The notes under the pieces are model-generated. The model saw nothing but the letters and a program-made list of their open reading frames with translations. It had not been told where the DNA came from and ran no database searches. A DNA stretch of 45,744 nucleotides from Bacillus massilioanorexius (GTDB lineage Bacteria; Bacillota; Bacilli; Bacillales; DSM-1321), in contig NZ_CABKRX010000076.1 in NCBI RefSeq assembly GCF_902374955.1, positions 1 to 45,744 on the forward strand, in the 5' to 3' direction. Position numbers and translations under genes: made by a program. Shown one piece after another: positions 1 through 8,561 of the stretch. The first letter of the stretch is position 1, and each line of letters starts with the position of its first letter.

Positions 1-18
1 GTGTCTTTTTTCATGTGT

Positions 19-828
19 TTATTTTCGGTTTTTATTAATAAGATCTATTACTGTATTGGCTGTTTCCTCAATTGCTTTATTTGTTACATCAATTACCGGA
101 CAATTTAATTTACTAATGATGCTTTCAAAATATGTCAATTCTTCTTTAATTCTTTCCAAATTAGCATAGATGGCATGATCGCCTAGACCAAGTGTTTTTA
201 ATCTTTCTTTGCGGATATTATTTAGCTTTTCTGGACTAATTTTAAGGCCGATGCATTTTTCTGGTGCAACTAAAAATAATTCCTCAGGAGGTTCTACTTC
301 TGGAACAAGTGGCACATTTGCCACTTTATATCGTTTATGAGCTAAAAACTGAGAAAGAGGAGTCTTACACGTTCTAGATACCCCTACTAATACGATATCT
401 GCTCGGAGGATACCCCTTGGATCTCGACCATCGTCATATTTAACAGCAAATTCTATCGCTTCAACTCTTTTAAAGTAATCTTCATCAAGTTTTCTAACTA
501 GACCTGGTTCATAAACCGGTTCTAATTTAAAGCTAGCTTGAAGCATATCCATGAGCGGACCAATAATATCATAAGTCGTAATATTTTCTGCTTCTGCTCG
601 CATCTTCATGTATTCTCGGTCATGAGGGCGAACTAACGTATAAGCAATAATCGCTTGGTTTAACTTCGCTAATGCAATTACTTCATCAATATGTTCAGGA
701 TTTTCTACGTAAGGAATTCTTTTAATTGTCACATTACTATTAATAAATTGGCTTACGGCTGCTTTTGTCACCAATTCAGCGGTTTCACCTACTGAATCAG
801 AGACCACATAGATTAATGTCGAACCCAT
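19..828 (-). CDS. yqfL: PPDK regulatory protein (bifunctional kinase/pyrophosphorylase), YqfL/PpsR
   Basis: Predicted 269-residue DUF299-family protein. The family reversibly phosphorylates pyruvate phosphate dikinase or PEP synthase on a threonine, using ADP as donor and phosphate for removal. The P-loop-like stretch GVSRTCKT lies near residues 149-156, and the N-terminus IYVVSDSVGETAE is the family signature. ATG at 828 follows a good GGGGAGGTTAAGCT ribosome binding site. It lies 20 bp downstream of ccpN, the same pairing as in B. subtilis, where YqfL is reported to affect CcpN activity, so the two probably share a transcript. No PPDK gene is in the window, so the actual target is inferred. 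Confidence 0.93.
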   Translation of the reverse strand: MGSTLIYVVSDSVGETAELVTKAAVSQFINSNVTIKRIPYVENPEHIDEVIALAKLNQAIIAYTLVRPHDREYMKMRAEAENITTYDIIGPLMDMLQASFKLEPVYEPGLVRKLDEDYFKRVEAIEFAVKYDDGRDPRGILRADIVLVGVSRTCKTPLSQFLAHKRYKVANVPLVPEVEPPEELFLVAPEKCIGLKISPEKLNNIRKERLKTLGLGDHAIYANLERIKEELTYFESIISKLNCPVIDVTNKAIEETANTVIDLINKNRK

Positions 829-848
829 AGCTTAACCTCCCCAAAACT

Positions 849-1484
849 TTACAGTTCTTCTGTTCCTAGAGCAACTAGTGCTTTTGTTATATTTGTTTTT
901 GTAATTCTACCAACCACTTCATAGCCTTCATCATTTTGTTTCACAACTGGTAAGGCATCAATCTGTTTAATAATCAATTGCTTTGCCACATCGATTAACA
1001 AATCATCCCGTGTACACATCGCAATATTTGGCATTCTTGTCATAATAATATTGACAGGAATAGTCGTTAAATCTTGTGAGCCAATACTCGCCCTTAGTAG
1101 ATCTTTTCTAGAGAGAACCCCAACAAGCAGCGATTTCTGATCCACTACAAACAGTGTACCAACGTCCTCAAGGAACATCGTACAGATGGCGTCATAAACT
1201 GAAATGCCGTCATTGACTACTACCGGGATTGATGAATAATCTTTTACAAAAAGCTTTGAAAGATTATCAGTTAATAGTTGTGTTCCTGTTTTTCCACTAT
1301 AGAAATAACCAACACGTGGTCTAGCATCTAAATATCCCGCCATTGTTAAAATAGCTAAATCAGGTCGTAAAGTTGCACGTGTTAGGTTAAGCTGTTCAGC
1401 AATATTTTCGCCCGTAATAGGACCATTTTCTTTAACAATTTGAAGAATATGTTCTTGTCTTTTATTCAGTTCGATGATAATCAC
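849..1484 (-). CDS. ccpN: Transcriptional repressor CcpN (HTH plus CBS domains)
   Basis: A 211-residue protein with an N-terminal winged helix (about residues 5-60, containing NLTRATLRPDLAILTM) followed by two CBS motifs (about 80-140 and 145-205). This is the CcpN architecture. In B. subtilis CcpN represses gluconeogenic gapB and pckA when glycolytic substrates are present, and CBS domains sense adenine nucleotides. The only in-frame conventional start is GTG at 1484, giving MIIIELNKRQ, which aligns with known CcpN N-termini. However, the near-perfect Shine-Dalgarno AAGGCGGTGAT overlaps that GTG, so initiation at one of the following ATT/ATC codons cannot be excluded. It leads the ccpN-yqfL pair. 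Confidence 0.92.
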   Translation of the reverse strand: MIIIELNKRQEHILQIVKENGPITGENIAEQLNLTRATLRPDLAILTMAGYLDARPRVGYFYSGKTGTQLLTDNLSKLFVKDYSSIPVVVNDGISVYDAICTMFLEDVGTLFVVDQKSLLVGVLSRKDLLRASIGSQDLTTIPVNIIMTRMPNIAMCTRDDLLIDVAKQLIIKQIDALPVVKQNDEGYEVVGRITKTNITKALVALGTEEL

Positions 1485-1513
1485 CGCCTTACCACAAATA
1501 TTCTGAAAATAAG

Positions 1514-1557
1514 ATATACTATATATAAATATTATATACTATATATTCTGTAAGCAA
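1514..1557 (-). promoter_or_regulatory. Putative ccpN promoter with two 13-bp direct repeats
   Basis: Read on the minus strand there is a weak -35 TTGCTT (1552-1557), a 17-bp spacer and a -10 TAATAT (1529-1534). The same 13 bases, ATATACTATATAT on the plus strand, occur at 1534-1546 and 1514-1526, exactly 20 bp apart. One copy lies in the spacer and the other near the expected start of transcription. That geometry suits a repressor binding one face of the helix, possibly CcpN itself. Seen: the repeats and spacing. Inferred: promoter and operator function. Confidence 0.5.
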
Positions 1558-1586
1558 AAGTACATGTATAAAAATGGTTAATAAAA

Positions 1587-1790
1587 GAAAAACCGTCACC
1601 GGTCCTTTTTAGATAATCGCTTATCATGAAATAGGAAAGTATTACTTATTTTTCTAAATTTATTTCGACTATTAATCAAAAAGGAGACATGCAGCAGAAA
1701 TAAGACAGATCTTGTAGAAAGTTGGTTTTTAACTTTCGAAAAGAGATGGGTTATTTCCGAGCATGGCAGGTGTAAGGTTAGACATAGAAA
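1587..1790 (+). repeat. R1 dispersed structured element, copy A
   Basis: About 204 bp between glyS and ccpN, matching copies at 14664, 32660 and 35180. It opens with AAAAACCGTCA, carries GGAGACATGC in the middle and ends GCATGGCAGGTGTAAGG then TTAGACA. Stems seen: GAAATAA (1697-1703) with TTATTTC (1751-1757), and inside it GAAAGTT (1717-1723) with AACTTTC (1731-1737) around a 7-base loop. The stem bases differ from the other copies yet still pair. The open reading frame across it (1596-1907) is not credible. Confidence 0.75.
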
Positions 1791-1856
1791 TACGTATCTA
1801 TTAAACATAATGTGCTTAAGTTTAAAATTTTCACTTCCATTGACAACGCTTTTGTA

Positions 1857-1958
1857 AGCTAACCGACCAGCATAAGACGAGCCGACTAGAAAGTCGCTCT
1901 TTGACATTCTAGTCAGTTTGAATTATGACCTCGAGGGGCTAGGCGCTGAAGCTAGACA
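1857..1958 (+). repeat. R2 dispersed structured element, copy a
   Basis: Contains ATAAGACGAGCC, a hairpin GACTAGAA (1884-1891) with TTCTAGTC (1907-1914), then GACCTCGAGGGGCTAGGCGC and the terminal TGAAGCTAGACA. The 3' half matches the element at 35024-35142 closely; the 5' end is degraded. It lies about 65 bp after R1 copy A and is followed at 1976-2030 by a 5' fragment of another R1. Together these fill the 727-bp gap between ccpN and glyS, which otherwise holds only the ccpN promoter region and the glyS terminator. Confidence 0.65.
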
Positions 1959-1975
1959 ACACTTTGATTCATACT

Positions 1976-2030
1976 AAAAACCGTCACCAGTCCTTTTAGG
2001 ATAATTTCTAATTTAGAAAGGCTGTTTTTT
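1976..2030 (+). repeat. R1 5' fragment
   Basis: Begins AAAAACCGTCACC then AGTCCTTTTAGGATAA, the opening of the R1 element, and stops after about 55 bp with no middle or 3' part. It is the same orientation as the full copies. It is either a truncated copy or the remnant of a deletion. Confidence 0.5.
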
Positions 2031-2104
2031 TCTTCCTACTTTGTTCAATTCTTCACTACTATTACTAATAATCAAACAGAAAGAACAACTGGAGACATAT
2101 TTTT

Positions 2105-2142
2105 AAAGAGACTGTTCAAATTGACATATGAACAGTCTCTTT
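2105..2142 (-). terminator. glyS rho-independent terminator
   Basis: Perfect 13-bp inverted repeat AAAGAGACTGTTC (2105-2117) with GAACAGTCTCTTT (2130-2142). The stem itself ends in a T run in either direction. It lies about 70 bp past the glyS stop and closes the glyQ-glyS transcript; it could also work on the plus strand. Confidence 0.85.
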
Positions 2143-2211
2143 AATTCTTATCCTAGTCACTAGACAACACTAATGGAGAAAAATCTCCACAATATTAGCA
2201 GTTTGTTTAAA

Positions 2212-4284
2212 TTAAATAGATAATATTTTATTTACGTGAGCAAAACTGCTTATTTCATCACTTATTTCTTTCATTAATGATAAACGGTTAAAACGTAATG
2301 CTTCATCATCTGCCATAACCATTGTGTTATCAAAATATGCTTCAATAGCTCCCTTAAGTGATGTTAATAAGCTAAATTTTTTCTCTTCATTGTGCAGTGT
2401 TTCGTATTCTGATTTTACCGCTACAAATTGGTTATATAAAGCTGTTTCGTATTCATTCTCGAACAACTCTGTATTAACCTTAGGAGCAACCTCTAACTTT
2501 ACAGCGATGTTCATAACACGACTCAATGCTTCAATACTAGCTTTAAAGCTTTCATCATTTTTCACTTTTTCAAGAACAAGAGCGCGGTTCACAAGTGAAG
2601 CTACTTCACCGATTTCACCACTTAGTACGGCATCAATTAAATCGTATCTAACTTCTTTTTCGCCTAAATAATGCTTAATACGAGCAGCAAAGAAAGTAAT
2701 CATATCTGCTTTAATTTCCGCTAGATCTCTTTTCGCAATTCCTTGTTTTTCGACTAAGTCTAGTGCAAATTGTACGATCGTTTCTAAGCTTAACGTCCAA
2801 TTTTTTTCTAGTAAAATTTGTACGATACCGCTTGCTTGACGACGTAAAGCGTAAGGATCTTGAGAACCAGTAGGAATATTTCCAATCGCAAAGCATGAAG
2901 CAATTGTATCCATTTTCTCTGCAACGCTCACAATTGCACCAATTTGGCTTGAAGGTACATCATCTTCTGCATGACGAGGCATATAATGTTCATTAATCGC
3001 TACAGCAACCTCTTCCTTCTCGCCTTTAATACGTGCGTAACGTTCACCCATATAGCCTTGTAGCTCTGGGAATTCATATACCATTCCCGTTACTAAATCA
3101 AATTTAGCAATTTCTGCTGTACGGTCTGCCAATTGTTTTGTTTCTGCATCCACTTGCAAAGCATCACTAATGCTATTTGTTAAGCTTCGGACACGACTTA
3201 CTTTTTCTGAAAGAGTACCAATTTCTTCATGATAAACAATACTTTCTAGTTTCTTTAAGCAATCTGCAATTTCTTTTGTTTGATCTTCACGATAGAAGAA
3301 GGCTGCGTCTGCAAGTCGTGCACGAAGAACTTTTTCATTACCTTTAGCAACGATTTCAATGCCTTTGTCATTACCATTTCGAACTGTTACGAAGAATGGC
3401 AATAACTCACCGCTTTGATTTTTCACTGGAAAATATCTTTGGTGTTCTTTCATTGACGTAATTAGTACACGATCAGGTAATTCTAAGAATTCATCTTCGA
3501 ATTTTCCAAATAACGCTGTAGGATATTCTACTAAGTTATTTACTTCTTCTAACAAATCTTCATCTACAGGAATAACCCAGCCATTTTGCTTCTCTAACTC
3601 TTGTAATTGAGTACGAATCAATTGTTTTCTATAGTCTGCATCAACAATAACAAATTGCTCTTTCATTTTTTCTTCATAGCTTGTTGGTTCTTCAATCGTT
3701 ACTTGTTTCCCTAAGAAACGATGTCCGAGTGATGTCTTGCCTGTCCCCACATTTGTAATAGAGAAAGGAATAACTTCTTCTCCGAAAAGAGCAACGATCC
3801 ATTTAATAGGACGAATGAATCTTAAGTCATTATTTGCCCAACGCATATTTTTCGGGAAAGATAATGAAGTAATAATATCTTTTAATTCTACTAACAAGTC
3901 TTTTACTTCTTGACCTTTAGTAAATTTTTGAACGTGTACATATTCAACACCTTTAATTTCTTTAAAATAGATGTCTTCAACCGCTACACCCTGACCTCTA
4001 GCAAAGCCAATCGCTGCTTTAGACCAATTTCCTTCTGAATCAAGAGCGATTTTTTTAGCAGGACCTTTTGCTTCTTCATTCTTATCTTCCTGCATTTCAT
4101 TTACACCTGTCACTAAAATGGCTAAGCGTCTTGGAGTTGAATATTTTTTTATCTCAGAATAGCTAATATTTTTTTCTTTTAACCAAGCCTCCACTTTGTT
4201 GGCAAGCTGCGCAATCGAATCGGTTACAAAACGAGCTGGAAGCTCTTCTAGTCCTATTTCTAATAATAAATCTTTCTTATTCAT
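2212..4284 (-). CDS. glyS: Glycyl-tRNA synthetase beta subunit
   Basis: A 690-residue protein of normal length for the beta chain of the alpha2beta2 bacterial glycyl-tRNA synthetase. The beta chain binds tRNA(Gly) and works with GlyQ to charge it with glycine. The N-terminus LLLEIGLEELPARFV is the family signature. The central YMPRHAEDDVPSS region, near residues 435-450, lies in the HD-like domain, and the C-terminal part is the DALR-type anticodon-binding region. ATG at 4284 has an AAGGGAGAAAACAGCC leader. The start overlaps the end of glyQ by 8 bp, so translation is probably coupled. Expression should follow the glyQ T-box. Confidence 0.97.
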   Translation of the reverse strand: MNKKDLLLEIGLEELPARFVTDSIAQLANKVEAWLKEKNISYSEIKKYSTPRRLAILVTGVNEMQEDKNEEAKGPAKKIALDSEGNWSKAAIGFARGQGVAVEDIYFKEIKGVEYVHVQKFTKGQEVKDLLVELKDIITSLSFPKNMRWANNDLRFIRPIKWIVALFGEEVIPFSITNVGTGKTSLGHRFLGKQVTIEEPTSYEEKMKEQFVIVDADYRKQLIRTQLQELEKQNGWVIPVDEDLLEEVNNLVEYPTALFGKFEDEFLELPDRVLITSMKEHQRYFPVKNQSGELLPFFVTVRNGNDKGIEIVAKGNEKVLRARLADAAFFYREDQTKEIADCLKKLESIVYHEEIGTLSEKVSRVRSLTNSISDALQVDAETKQLADRTAEIAKFDLVTGMVYEFPELQGYMGERYARIKGEKEEVAVAINEHYMPRHAEDDVPSSQIGAIVSVAEKMDTIASCFAIGNIPTGSQDPYALRRQASGIVQILLEKNWTLSLETIVQFALDLVEKQGIAKRDLAEIKADMITFFAARIKHYLGEKEVRYDLIDAVLSGEIGEVASLVNRALVLEKVKNDESFKASIEALSRVMNIAVKLEVAPKVNTELFENEYETALYNQFVAVKSEYETLHNEEKKFSLLTSLKGAIEAYFDNTMVMADDEALRFNRLSLMKEISDEISSFAHVNKILSI

Positions 4285-5167
4285 GGCTGTTTTCTCCCTT
4301 CTGTTTCAAGATTGGGAATCCTAATTTCTCACGCTCTTCATAAAACGTTTTTGCAACTTTTCTCGCTAAATTTCTACAACGCGCAATATATCCTGTACGT
4401 TCAGTAACAGAAATGGCACCTTTCGCATCAAGTAAGTTGAAAGTGTGTGAGCATTTTAGAACATAATCATATGCTGGATGCACAAGTCCTTCTTCCATTT
4501 GTGTATGAGCTTCTTTTTCATACATGTTAAACAATTCAAATAACATCTCTGTGTTACTTGTTTGGAAAGTATATTTGGAGTGTTCAAATTCTGGTTGACC
4601 AAAAATGTCTCGAACTGTAAATCCTTCTGTCCATTCTAAATCAAATACATTTTCTTTATTTTGAATGTAAGAAGCTAAGCGCTCAATCCCATAAGTGATT
4701 TCAACTGAGACAGGTTTACATTCTAAACCACCAACTTGTTGGAAATATGTGAATTGAGTGATTTCCATTCCATCCAACCATACTTCCCAACCTAAGCCTG
4801 CACATCCTAAAGATGGATTCTCCCAGTTATCTTCAACAAAACGAATATCATGCTCTAAAGGATCAATTCCTAATGCACGTAATGAGTCCAAATATAATTC
4901 TTGAATATTATCTGGAGATGGTTTCATTATTACTTGGAACTGATGATGTTGATACAAACGATTTGGATTTTCTCCGTATCTACCATCAGCAGGACGACGA
5001 GATGGCTCAACATAAGCCACATTCCATGGCTCAGGTCCAATAGCTCGTAAGAACGTATATGGACTCATAGTTCCTGCACCTTTCTCCGTATCATAAGCAT
5101 TCATCAAGATACAGCCTTGCTCTGACCAATGTTTTTGTAATGTTACTATCATATTTTGTATATTCAT
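4277..5167 (-). CDS. glyQ: Glycyl-tRNA synthetase alpha subunit
   Basis: A 296-residue class II synthetase catalytic subunit that activates glycine and transfers it to tRNA(Gly) together with GlyS. Family blocks seen: MNIQNMIVTLQKHWSEQGC at the start, TFLRAIGPEPWNVAYVEPSRRP near residues 38-59, and LGWEVWLDGMEITQFTYFQQ near 126-145. ATG at 5167 is preceded by GGAGGTGCCGT. It is the first gene of the glyQ-glyS operon and lies directly behind a glycine T-box leader, so it should be induced when uncharged tRNA(Gly) accumulates. Confidence 0.97.
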   Translation of the reverse strand: MNIQNMIVTLQKHWSEQGCILMNAYDTEKGAGTMSPYTFLRAIGPEPWNVAYVEPSRRPADGRYGENPNRLYQHHQFQVIMKPSPDNIQELYLDSLRALGIDPLEHDIRFVEDNWENPSLGCAGLGWEVWLDGMEITQFTYFQQVGGLECKPVSVEITYGIERLASYIQNKENVFDLEWTEGFTVRDIFGQPEFEHSKYTFQTSNTEMLFELFNMYEKEAHTQMEEGLVHPAYDYVLKCSHTFNLLDAKGAISVTERTGYIARCRNLARKVAKTFYEEREKLGFPILKQKGENSHE

Positions 5168-5221
5168 ACGGCACCTCCACCTAATTTTATTATGCTAATG
5201 GCATAGATGATAAAAGAGAAA

Positions 5222-5440
5222 CAAAAAAACTCTCATCTCTATGCTATTAGCTAGCATAGGGACGAGAGTTACCCGCGGTTCCACCCTAATTGCTGTTAAG
5301 TAAAGTTAACAGCCTCTTTTAAGTTACTTACTTGCTCCGAAACGCCTTCACCAACTTTTTATAACCCGGCTTACACCAATCCCAGGCTCGCTTTTATAAA
5401 GGGAGTTAGCTACTACTTTTCATCATTGCAATATTCACCT
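5222..5440 (-). promoter_or_regulatory. Glycine T-box riboswitch upstream of glyQS
   Basis: On the minus strand the conserved T-box AGGGTGGAACCGCG lies at 5287-5274. It is followed by a terminator hairpin, ACTCTCGTCCCTATGCTA pairing with a complementary arm ending GAGAGT, and a run of seven T (5223-5270). Upstream, the specifier loop carries AGTA on one side and GAA-GGC on the other; GGC (5346-5344) is a glycine codon, matching the downstream genes. Uncharged tRNA(Gly) pairing with GGC and the T-box bulge is expected to favour the antiterminator. This fills the 381-bp gap between glyQ and recO. Confidence 0.93.
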
Positions 5441-5454
5441 TAATAATACTTTGA

Positions 5455-5483
5455 ATTTTATACAACAGTTTTAGCAATGTCAA
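5455..5483 (-). promoter_or_regulatory. SigmaA promoter of glyQS
   Basis: On the minus strand a consensus -35 TTGACA (5478-5483), a 17-bp spacer and -10 TAAAAT (5455-5460) stand just ahead of the T-box leader. Spacing and position fit vegetative transcription of the leader. Confidence 0.75.
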
Positions 5484-5548
5484 TATGACTAAACTAAATT
5501 ATGTGTAAAAAATAATAATTTTATACTTCATGAGGCTATTTTGTCATA

Positions 5549-6301
5549 TTAGAATAAACCTTCTAGTTTATTCATTTGCTGTAAAAATTTCTTGGATTTC
5601 AAGTGTAAACCAGAGTATTCCTCGTAATAAGCATCTATGACAAAAGATAATTCCTTCTTCGTTTCAGCTTTTAAGGAAATATTTCCTAATCGTGACAAAT
5701 CAAAATAATAAAACAAACGTAATAATTTTATAGATTTTGCACTAATGTTGATTCGATAAGGATCATCATTTTGACAACGATGACATAAAAAACCGCCATT
5801 TTTCACTGAAAAAGAAAACTCTCCTTCTGTTTCTCCACAGTTGACACATCTATCAAGCATAGGAGGAATCCCTAGAACAGGAAGCATTTTCATTTCAAAA
5901 ATAAATTTCAACACAAGTGGATCATAGTCTTCATCGATATAATGCAGTGTTTGATACAGTAACTCAAATAAAAAAGGATTAGGCTTTTTATCTTCAGTTC
6001 CTTTATCAAGCAATTCAATTATGTACGATGCATATGCGGTTTTCATGATATCTTCTCTAATATGTCGAAAAGATTCAATAGACTCTCCTTGTGATAAGCT
6101 TCCTAAGCCCGAGGAGGTTTGTACAAGAAAATAACCATAATAAAACAATTGAGTGACGGAAGAGAGCCTGCTGTTTGGCTTATTGGCTCCTCTTGCCATC
6201 ACTCCGATTTTCCCCCATTCACGTGTATAAATGGTAATTATTTTGTTATTTTCTCCATAATCCGTCCGGCGAATGACAATGCCCTCACATTTTTGAATCA
6301 A
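5549..6301 (-). CDS. recO: DNA repair protein RecO
   Basis: A 250-residue RecO. It anneals single strands and, with RecR, loads RecA on SSB-coated DNA during recombinational repair. The N-terminal OB fold begins CEGIVIRRTDYGENNKII, and a zinc motif CVNCG...CHRC lies near residues 147-172. The start is TTG at 6301, six bases after AAGGTGA; no better in-frame start is present. It follows yqzL in the conserved era-yqzL-recO order. Confidence 0.95.
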   Translation of the reverse strand: MIQKCEGIVIRRTDYGENNKIITIYTREWGKIGVMARGANKPNSRLSSVTQLFYYGYFLVQTSSGLGSLSQGESIESFRHIREDIMKTAYASYIIELLDKGTEDKKPNPFLFELLYQTLHYIDEDYDPLVLKFIFEMKMLPVLGIPPMLDRCVNCGETEGEFSFSVKNGGFLCHRCQNDDPYRINISAKSIKLLRLFYYFDLSRLGNISLKAETKKELSFVIDAYYEEYSGLHLKSKKFLQQMNKLEGLF

Positions 6302-6335
6302 GACAAGTCACCTTCTTTAGACGGCAAGACAATTA

Positions 6336-6479
6336 TTAGGAGATTGGAAAATTCATGTCTGCTAGTTCTTCTTCGACATTTTCACATGGGTCTGGTTGAT
6401 CCAACTGAATTTCTTTAAACAGGAGATACGTATCAATATTACCCGTTTCCTTAAATATACTCCAGGTAAAATCCAACAT
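6336..6479 (-). CDS. yqzL: YqzL family small protein
   Basis: A 47-codon gene running from ATG at 6479 to TAA at 6336, preceded by AAGGTGGGGTTTAGT. The product begins MLDFTWSIFKETGNIDTYLL and ends MNFPIS. This closely resembles the 47-residue YqzL proteins that sit between era and recO in Bacillus, and length and position both match. The function is unknown. The protein is acidic with no membrane segment. Confidence 0.9.
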   Translation of the reverse strand: MLDFTWSIFKETGNIDTYLLFKEIQLDQPDPCENVEEELADMNFPIS

Positions 6480-6741
6480 ACTAAACCCCACCTTTCAGTT
6501 TTTCACTAGCAAGTTGAAATCCTAACTATACTATTATCTTGACCGACCATAAAATTTTCATGTACTACAAAAATTACTAATTCGATGTGCAAAAGAATCA
6601 GACTTACGAAGAACGTTAAACAGCCCTTATTGGAAATATTCTCTGGATTTTCGAAAAGGATCTAACCTATTCTCCGAGCCCGATAGTTCTATAGCTAGAC
6701 CATTTGAGATGCCTTCAGCATGAAAAATTTAACCACGTCTA

Positions 6742-7662
6742 TTAATAGTCATCGTTAAATCCGTAATCACGCAATACTGACATCTTATTACGCCAATCCT
6801 TTTGAACCTTTACCCATAATTCTAGATAAACCTTCGAACCTAACAATAATTCAATATCCGTTCTAGCTCTTTGGCCTATTTCTTTTAGCATGCTTCCTTG
6901 TTTCCCAATAATAATACCTTTTTGGGAGCTTCTTTCTACCACAATCGTTGCCATAACATGTATCATATCTCGTTCTTCTTTTTTCTTGATAGAGTCAATC
7001 ACAACGGCAATCGAATGCGGTACTTCTTCACGTGTTAAATGTAACGCCTTCTCACGAATCAACTCAGAAATAATAAATCTTTCTGGGTGGTCTGTAATTT
7101 GATCAGCCGGATAATATTGTGGTCCCTCGGGAAGTTGTTCTTTAATTGTTGAAAGTAGCGTTTCAATATTGTTTCCTTCGAGTGCTGATATTGGAACAAT
7201 TGCTTGAAAGTTTAACTTTTCTTTATACTTTTCAATTAATGGCAATAAATCATCCGGATGTACCTCATCAATCTTATTTACAACAAGAAAGATTGGGGTC
7301 TTTAACCCTTGAAGCTTCTCAATGATAAATTCATCACCACGCCCTATTCCTTCAACAGCATTAACCATAAATAATATGACATCTACTTCACGCAATGCGT
7401 TAGTTGCACTTTTCACCATAAAATCTCCAAGCTTATGCTTAGGCTTATGAATTCCTGGCGTATCAATAAAAATCATTTGTGAATCATTTGCTGAAAGAAC
7501 ACCTTGCACTTTATTTCGAGTCGTCTGTGGTTTATCACTCATAATGGCAATTTTTTGTCCGATTACTCGATTTAAAAAAGTTGATTTTCCTACATTCGGT
7601 CTTCCAATGATTGAAATAAATCCCGATTTATACGCCTTTTCATGTGTTGTATTATTACTCAT
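6742..7662 (-). CDS. era: GTPase Era
   Basis: A 306-residue ribosome-assembly GTPase that binds 16S rRNA near the 3' end. G1 is GRPNVGKST (about residues 21-29), G3 is DTPG (about 68-71), G4 is NKID (about 129-132), and a KH RNA-binding domain follows from about residue 200, including IIIGKQGSMLKEIGQRAR. ATG at 7662 follows CCGGAGGATTTAA. The start overlaps the end of cdd by 8 bp. The partner maturation factor gene ybeY lies in the same cluster. Confidence 0.98.
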   Translation of the reverse strand: MSNNTTHEKAYKSGFISIIGRPNVGKSTFLNRVIGQKIAIMSDKPQTTRNKVQGVLSANDSQMIFIDTPGIHKPKHKLGDFMVKSATNALREVDVILFMVNAVEGIGRGDEFIIEKLQGLKTPIFLVVNKIDEVHPDDLLPLIEKYKEKLNFQAIVPISALEGNNIETLLSTIKEQLPEGPQYYPADQITDHPERFIISELIREKALHLTREEVPHSIAVVIDSIKKKEERDMIHVMATIVVERSSQKGIIIGKQGSMLKEIGQRARTDIELLLGSKVYLELWVKVQKDWRNKMSVLRDYGFNDDY

Positions 7663-8053
7663 TTAAATCCTCCGGTGAAAATGCTCCAGGCAATAGTTCT
7701 TCTACTGTTAGTTCTTGAACATCACCTTTTAAATTTGTTAAGATTACTGTCATGTCCTTTGGACAAAGTTCAGATATTACTTGGCGACAAGCCCCGCATG
7801 GAGCACATGGCCCTGGCGTATCTGCAACCACTACTAATTTCTCAAATTCTCTTTCATCATGTGCATATGCGCTGAACAAAGCTGTTCTTTCTGCACAATT
7901 TGCCATACTATAAGCGGCATTTTCTATATTACATCCATGAAATACTTTTCCATCTTTCGTTAACAAAGCCGCTCCTACTTTAAATTTTGAATAAGGAACA
8001 TATGCTTTTTCACGAGCTTTTTTAGATTCTTCGATTAATTGTTTTACTTCCAT
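7655..8053 (-). CDS. cdd: Cytidine deaminase
   Basis: A 132-residue zinc enzyme that deaminates cytidine and deoxycytidine to uridine and deoxyuridine for pyrimidine salvage. The metal site is visible: CAERTALF near residues 53-60 with the catalytic glutamate, and PCGACRQV near 86-93. The length is that of the small tetrameric type. ATG at 8053 follows GAAGGGAAGTTAAGA. It overlaps era by 8 bp and is separated from dgkA by 115 bp in which I see no clear terminator. Confidence 0.97.
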   Translation of the reverse strand: MEVKQLIEESKKAREKAYVPYSKFKVGAALLTKDGKVFHGCNIENAAYSMANCAERTALFSAYAHDEREFEKLVVVADTPGPCAPCGACRQVISELCPKDMTVILTNLKGDVQELTVEELLPGAFSPEDLNE

Positions 8054-8168
8054 TCTTAACTTCCCTTCACTTAGACCATAGCTTTATTTTACATCAAAAA
8101 AGCTTGTCAGAGATTCACTTAAAAAAAATGTAATACACTTGTTATAAATTACAAGCATAATTGTACAT

Positions 8169-8561
8169 TTATTTTATTTGTTCTAATAGTATGTTCAATA
8201 TTTTCGGTAAAAATATAATGATACCTACAATTATTGAATAAAATGTATAAATAAGTACAGCTCCCGCACTTATATCCTTCGCCATTTTTGCTAACGGATG
8301 ATAATCATTCGTCACCAAATCGACTACTTTTTCAATAGCCGTATTCATAAGTTCTAAAGCGAACATACCTGCAATACAAGTTATGATAAACAGCCATTCT
8401 ACACGAGATATTGAAAAATATAGACCCGCTATAATGACCAAAACAGCTACACAAAGATGAATCTTTACATTTCTTTCTTGCAAAGAAAAACCAATTCCTT
8501 CAAAAGCACATTTCACACTTTTGGAAAACGGAAACTTTTTGTTACTGCCTCGATAAGCCAT
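8169..8561 (-). CDS. dgkA: Undecaprenol/diacylglycerol kinase
   Basis: A 130-residue small integral membrane kinase with three hydrophobic helices (about residues 34-52, 55-73 and 97-118). The motif ALELMNTAIEKVVDL near residues 64-78 carries the conserved glutamates of the DgkA family. In Firmicutes this protein phosphorylates undecaprenol, recycling the cell-wall lipid carrier. It overlaps ybeY by 20 bp. ATG at 8561 is 13 bases after AAGGAG, a long spacing, so the exact start is slightly uncertain. Confidence 0.93.
   Translation of the reverse strand: MAYRGSNKKFPFSKSVKCAFEGIGFSLQERNVKIHLCVAVLVIIAGLYFSISRVEWLFIITCIAGMFALELMNTAIEKVVDLVTNDYHPLAKMAKDISAGAVLIYTFYSIIVGIIIFLPKILNILLEQIK

Noticed and set aside
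1596..1907. 103-residue minus-strand reading frame downstream of ccpN
   Set aside because: It lies over R1 copy A, has no ribosome binding site or family features, and its sequence follows the repeat rather than codon constraint.
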